DNA of 7,060 nucleotides from Nanobdellota archaeon (lineage in GTDB: Archaea > Nanobdellota > Nanobdellia > Pacearchaeales > GW2011-AR1). Made by a program: the position numbers and the translations under genes. The stretch covers positions 1 to 7,060 of the forward strand of contig JAHJRS010000078.1 in the NCBI GenBank assembly GCA_018830845.1, given 5' to 3'. A model generated the notes under the pieces. It made no database searches, had not been told where the DNA came from, and worked only from the letters and a program-made list of their open reading frames with translations. This document shows, in pieces, positions 5,461 through 7,060 of this stretch (position 1 is its first letter; each line of letters begins with the position of its first letter).

Positions 5461-6144
5461 TTACCCCCCAATTGTTGTTCCGACAAATTTTTTCTCATTT
5501 AAGAATTTATTAAGGTCTTCAGGGGTTTTCATTATGTATGTTTTTATTTTTTCCTTTTTTATTATTTTTGAAGCTTTTTGATCGAGAATAAAATGCTGCC
5601 CCGGTTTAAAATTAATTTTTTTCATAATTTTGTCAAAATTTTCCCATGAAATTTTTTGTATTAGTTTTGCTCCTTTGTGTTTTTTTGGATCTTTGTCATA
5701 AAGTCCTGAGACGTCAGTTAAATTAATAAATTCTGAGTTTAGTTTTGATGCAATTTGTGCCGCAGTTGAGTCTGAAGTCTGGTCCGGTTTGTATTCAAGT
5801 GCTCCGCAGATTACAAGATTTCTTTTTTTAAGATATTTTTTTAAAATTCTCATTTTGTGAGGAATTCCCCACTCGGGTTCGAACCCAAAAAAGTAAGACA
5901 AAAATCTTGCGTTTGTCCTTGTTGCACTTATTCCCGCAAGAGATTGATTGTAAGGACCAAGATTTTCTTTTTTTATAGCTTCTATATATTTTCTTGCGAG
6001 GCTTCCTCCGCCGCACACAATAACAATTTTGTACTTTTTCAGATTCTTTAGAACAATCTTTTTAAATTTTTTAAGATAAGAATAATTGATTTTATCAGGA
6101 ATAATCTGGCTTCCTCCAAGGCTAATCACTAAGGTTTTTTTCAT
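5461..6144 (-). CDS. pyrH: UMP kinase (uridylate kinase), archaeal type
   Basis: It phosphorylates UMP to UDP with ATP, a step of pyrimidine nucleotide synthesis. It belongs to the amino acid kinase fold, hexameric in known relatives. In 227 residues the family motifs appear in order: VISLGGS (6-12, phosphate binding), VCGGGSLAR (43-51), GISATRTNARFL (71-82), ALEYKPDQTSDSTAAQIA (115-132), NLTDVSGLYDKDPKKHKGAK (141-160, nucleotide/Mg binding) and GQHFILDQKASKII (182-195). The length is normal for archaeal UMP kinases. ATG at 6144 is preferred over an in-frame TTG at 6150, because it lies 22 bases from a good TATA box and only five residues precede VISLGGS. The gene is first in a two-gene unit with the RNase P subunit gene, one base apart. 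Confidence 0.95.
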   Translation of the reverse strand: MKKTLVISLGGSQIIPDKINYSYLKKFKKIVLKNLKKYKIVIVCGGGSLARKYIEAIKKENLGPYNQSLAGISATRTNARFLSYFFGFEPEWGIPHKMRILKKYLKKRNLVICGALEYKPDQTSDSTAAQIASKLNSEFINLTDVSGLYDKDPKKHKGAKLIQKISWENFDKIMKKINFKPGQHFILDQKASKIIKKEKIKTYIMKTPEDLNKFLNEKKFVGTTIGG

Positions 6145-6165
6145 ATTCAAAGGAACTTGGAAAAC

Positions 6166-6173
6166 TATATAAA
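6166..6173 (-). promoter_or_regulatory. TATA box for the pyrH - rnp3 unit
   Basis: On the minus strand the bases read TTTATATA, ending 22 bases before the pyrH ATG at 6144. A leaderless transcript is expected. This spacing is also the main reason to prefer the ATG over the upstream TTG. Confidence 0.65.
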
Positions 6174-6175
6174 AG

Positions 6176-6194
6176 TAATCTTTAAATAATCTTT
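6176..6194. repeat. 8-bp direct repeat between divergent promoters
   Basis: TAATCTTT occurs at 6176-6183 and again at 6187-6194, one helical turn (11 bp) apart. It covers the TATA box of the plus-strand gene and lies next to that of pyrH. It could be a regulator site or chance in AT-rich DNA. Confidence 0.3.
6181..6188 (+). promoter_or_regulatory. TATA box for the secreted-protein gene
   Basis: TTTAAATA ends 27 bases before the ATG at 6215, so the mRNA leader would be only about 4-5 bases. No clear ribosome binding site precedes the ATG. Confidence 0.5.
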
Positions 6195-6214
6195 TTCCTT
6201 GTGATAAGAATAAA

Positions 6215-6922
6215 ATGAAGAGGCTTAGATTGTTTTTTGCAGTAGGAGTTGTATTGCTTTTAGGAGCAGGTGTTTTTGCACAGACTTCTTCAATTGATGT
6301 TACAGGAGACGTTGAGCAGTTTGTGAAGGATGTTGCTTCAAGAAAGGGGATTGCTGAGGATAAAATAATAAGTGTAAGCCAGGTTGATTTTAACGATTTG
6401 CCAGAAGAGGTTAATATTCAAAATATAGATGACAATGCTCTTGCAATGTATCAGCTGGGAATAGAGGGGGGTGCACCAGTTTATGTAATTACTGCCTCAC
6501 AGACAGAATTCAAGAAACAGCTTCAAAATTTCGTCGGAAAGATGCTTTTGAACCTTGGACTGAGCGGAGAAATAACAAATTCAGAATTTTTGGCTTCAGC
6601 TTCCGGAGTTCAGGGCTCTGAAGAAAAAGGATATGTTATGATAAGGGACGGGAGTGTAACCGGAATGTCAACCAGCCTCGAATCTTTAAGTTCTATTGAT
6701 TCAGCTATTGCAGAAGTTGTAATTTACAAAAATGGCGAACCATTGGGATTCAGAAACGCATTTGATTTAAGTGAGACTGGGTATAAATCAGATTATGATG
6801 TTGTGGATGATAAGATAGTGAACTTTAACAAGGGAGATATAATCTCTGTGAGAATTAACGTTCCTCAAGGAGCTACATTAAAAGATATAAATACTTTACT
6901 TGAAATAACAGGGAGGGAATAA
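6215..6922 (+). CDS. secreted protein of unknown function, cysteine-free
   Basis: A 235-residue protein with a clear Sec-type signal: basic MKRLRL, a hydrophobic core FFAVGVVLLLGAGV, and a probable cleavage site after VFA (A22). The mature part (about 213 residues) has no further membrane segment and no cysteine at all. It starts with an acidic helical segment (about 33-70), then a strand-like PVYVITAS (87-94). An amphipathic helix follows (about 97-117), then a strand-rich second half with GYVMIRDGSVTGM (139-151), AEVVIYKNGEPLGF (166-179) and DIISVRINVPQGATL (208-222). No catalytic motif or known domain is recognised. It would act outside the membrane, free or in the surface layer. It is followed after 30 bases by a membrane protein gene with its own TATA box. 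Confidence 0.8.
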   Translation: MKRLRLFFAVGVVLLLGAGVFAQTSSIDVTGDVEQFVKDVASRKGIAEDKIISVSQVDFNDLPEEVNIQNIDDNALAMYQLGIEGGAPVYVITASQTEFKKQLQNFVGKMLLNLGLSGEITNSEFLASASGVQGSEEKGYVMIRDGSVTGMSTSLESLSSIDSAIAEVVIYKNGEPLGFRNAFDLSETGYKSDYDVVDDKIVNFNKGDIISVRINVPQGATLKDINTLLEITGRE

Positions 6923-6923
6923 G

Positions 6924-6931
6924 TTTAAATA
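6924..6931 (+). promoter_or_regulatory. TATA box for the last (partial) gene
   Basis: TTTAAATA begins two bases after the TAA of the secreted-protein gene and ends 22 bases before the ATG at 6953. This is the same spacing as for pyrH and the pilin-like gene. A separate leaderless transcript is likely, even though the two genes are only 30 bases apart. Confidence 0.6.
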
Positions 6932-6952
6932 CTTTAACTTTTTTAAGCTAAA

Positions 6953-7060
6953 ATGAGAGAGGAAAAAGACAAGACGAAGCTCATAATAAGGGTTTTGATT
7001 GCAGTTGTTGCCCTGCTTGCAATAATTGTTTTATACATGGCTGTTTTCCAGCAACAGTAT
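6953..7060 (+). CDS. single-span membrane protein, 5' part only
   Basis: The open frame runs from ATG at 6953 to the window edge, 36 codons with no stop. It starts with a charged segment MREEKDKTK, followed by a hydrophobic stretch LIIRVLIAVVALLAIIVLYM (10-29), then AVFQQQY. This is a typical N-terminal membrane anchor with a short cytoplasmic head and the rest presumably outside. The start is supported by the TATA box 22 bases upstream. There is no G-[LI]S prepilin-type cleavage context, so it is more likely a signal anchor than a pilin signal. The product cannot be named from this fragment. Confidence 0.65.
   Translation, partial: MREEKDKTKLIIRVLIAVVALLAIIVLYMAVFQQQY

Noticed and set aside
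6145..6150. An upstream TTG start for UMP kinase at 6150.
   Set aside because: It adds only two residues, and the ATG at 6144 fits the TATA spacing and the family N-terminus better.
1..7060. CRISPR array, insertion sequence, toxin-antitoxin pair or defence cassette.
   Set aside because: No spaced repeats, terminal inverted repeats or transposase are visible. The MazG-like gene is in a synthetase operon and has no MazE/MazF partner, so it should not be read as a toxin system.

Overview
The window looks like a piece of a DPANN-type archaeal chromosome (Pacearchaeota/Woesearchaeota-like by gene style; the lineage is inference). The archaeal assignment is firm. It rests on a tRNA with a bulge-helix-bulge intron, archaeal-architecture phenylalanyl-tRNA synthetase subunits, an RNase P protein of the Rpp30 family, an archaeal-type UMP kinase, a prepilin-peptidase-type signal on a surface protein, and TATA boxes about 22 bases ahead of start codons (leaderless transcripts). 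The sequence is AT-rich and very compact. No gap between genes exceeds about 120 bases, so there is no long empty stretch to explain.

Layout. Bases 1-118 (minus strand) hold most of a tRNA-Thr(GGU) gene interrupted by a 55-base intron; its 3' end lies off the left edge, and its TATA box overlaps the stop codon of pheT. Bases 145-3621 (minus) are a tight three-gene cluster pheS - MazG-like pyrophosphohydrolase - pheT, with gaps of 2 and 1 bases. A 119-base divergent promoter region (3622-3740) separates it from a plus-strand gene (3741-5018) for a large type IV pilin-like surface protein with a tandem cysteine-rich region. That gene meets the minus-strand rpp30 head-on, the two stop codons touching with no spacer. 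Bases 5019-6144 (minus) are a two-gene unit, UMP kinase then Rpp30. A second, 70-base divergent promoter region (6145-6214) leads to two plus-strand envelope genes: a secreted cysteine-free protein (6215-6922) and a single-membrane-span protein cut by the right edge (from 6953).

How it fits together. The minus-strand genes are translation and nucleotide housekeeping: charging of tRNA-Phe, a tRNA-Thr, 5' processing of tRNA by RNase P, UMP phosphorylation, and a MazG-type nucleotide hydrolase. The plus-strand genes are all cell-surface or membrane proteins of unknown specific role. The most unusual item is the 425-residue pilin-like protein: a class III signal and pilin-type helix, a domain of about 130 residues, two full 8-cysteine modules with nearly matching spacing plus a 4-cysteine remnant, and a C-terminal domain. 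An 8-bp inverted repeat sits exactly over its predicted transcription and translation start. I saw no CRISPR array, insertion sequence, defence cassette or origin.
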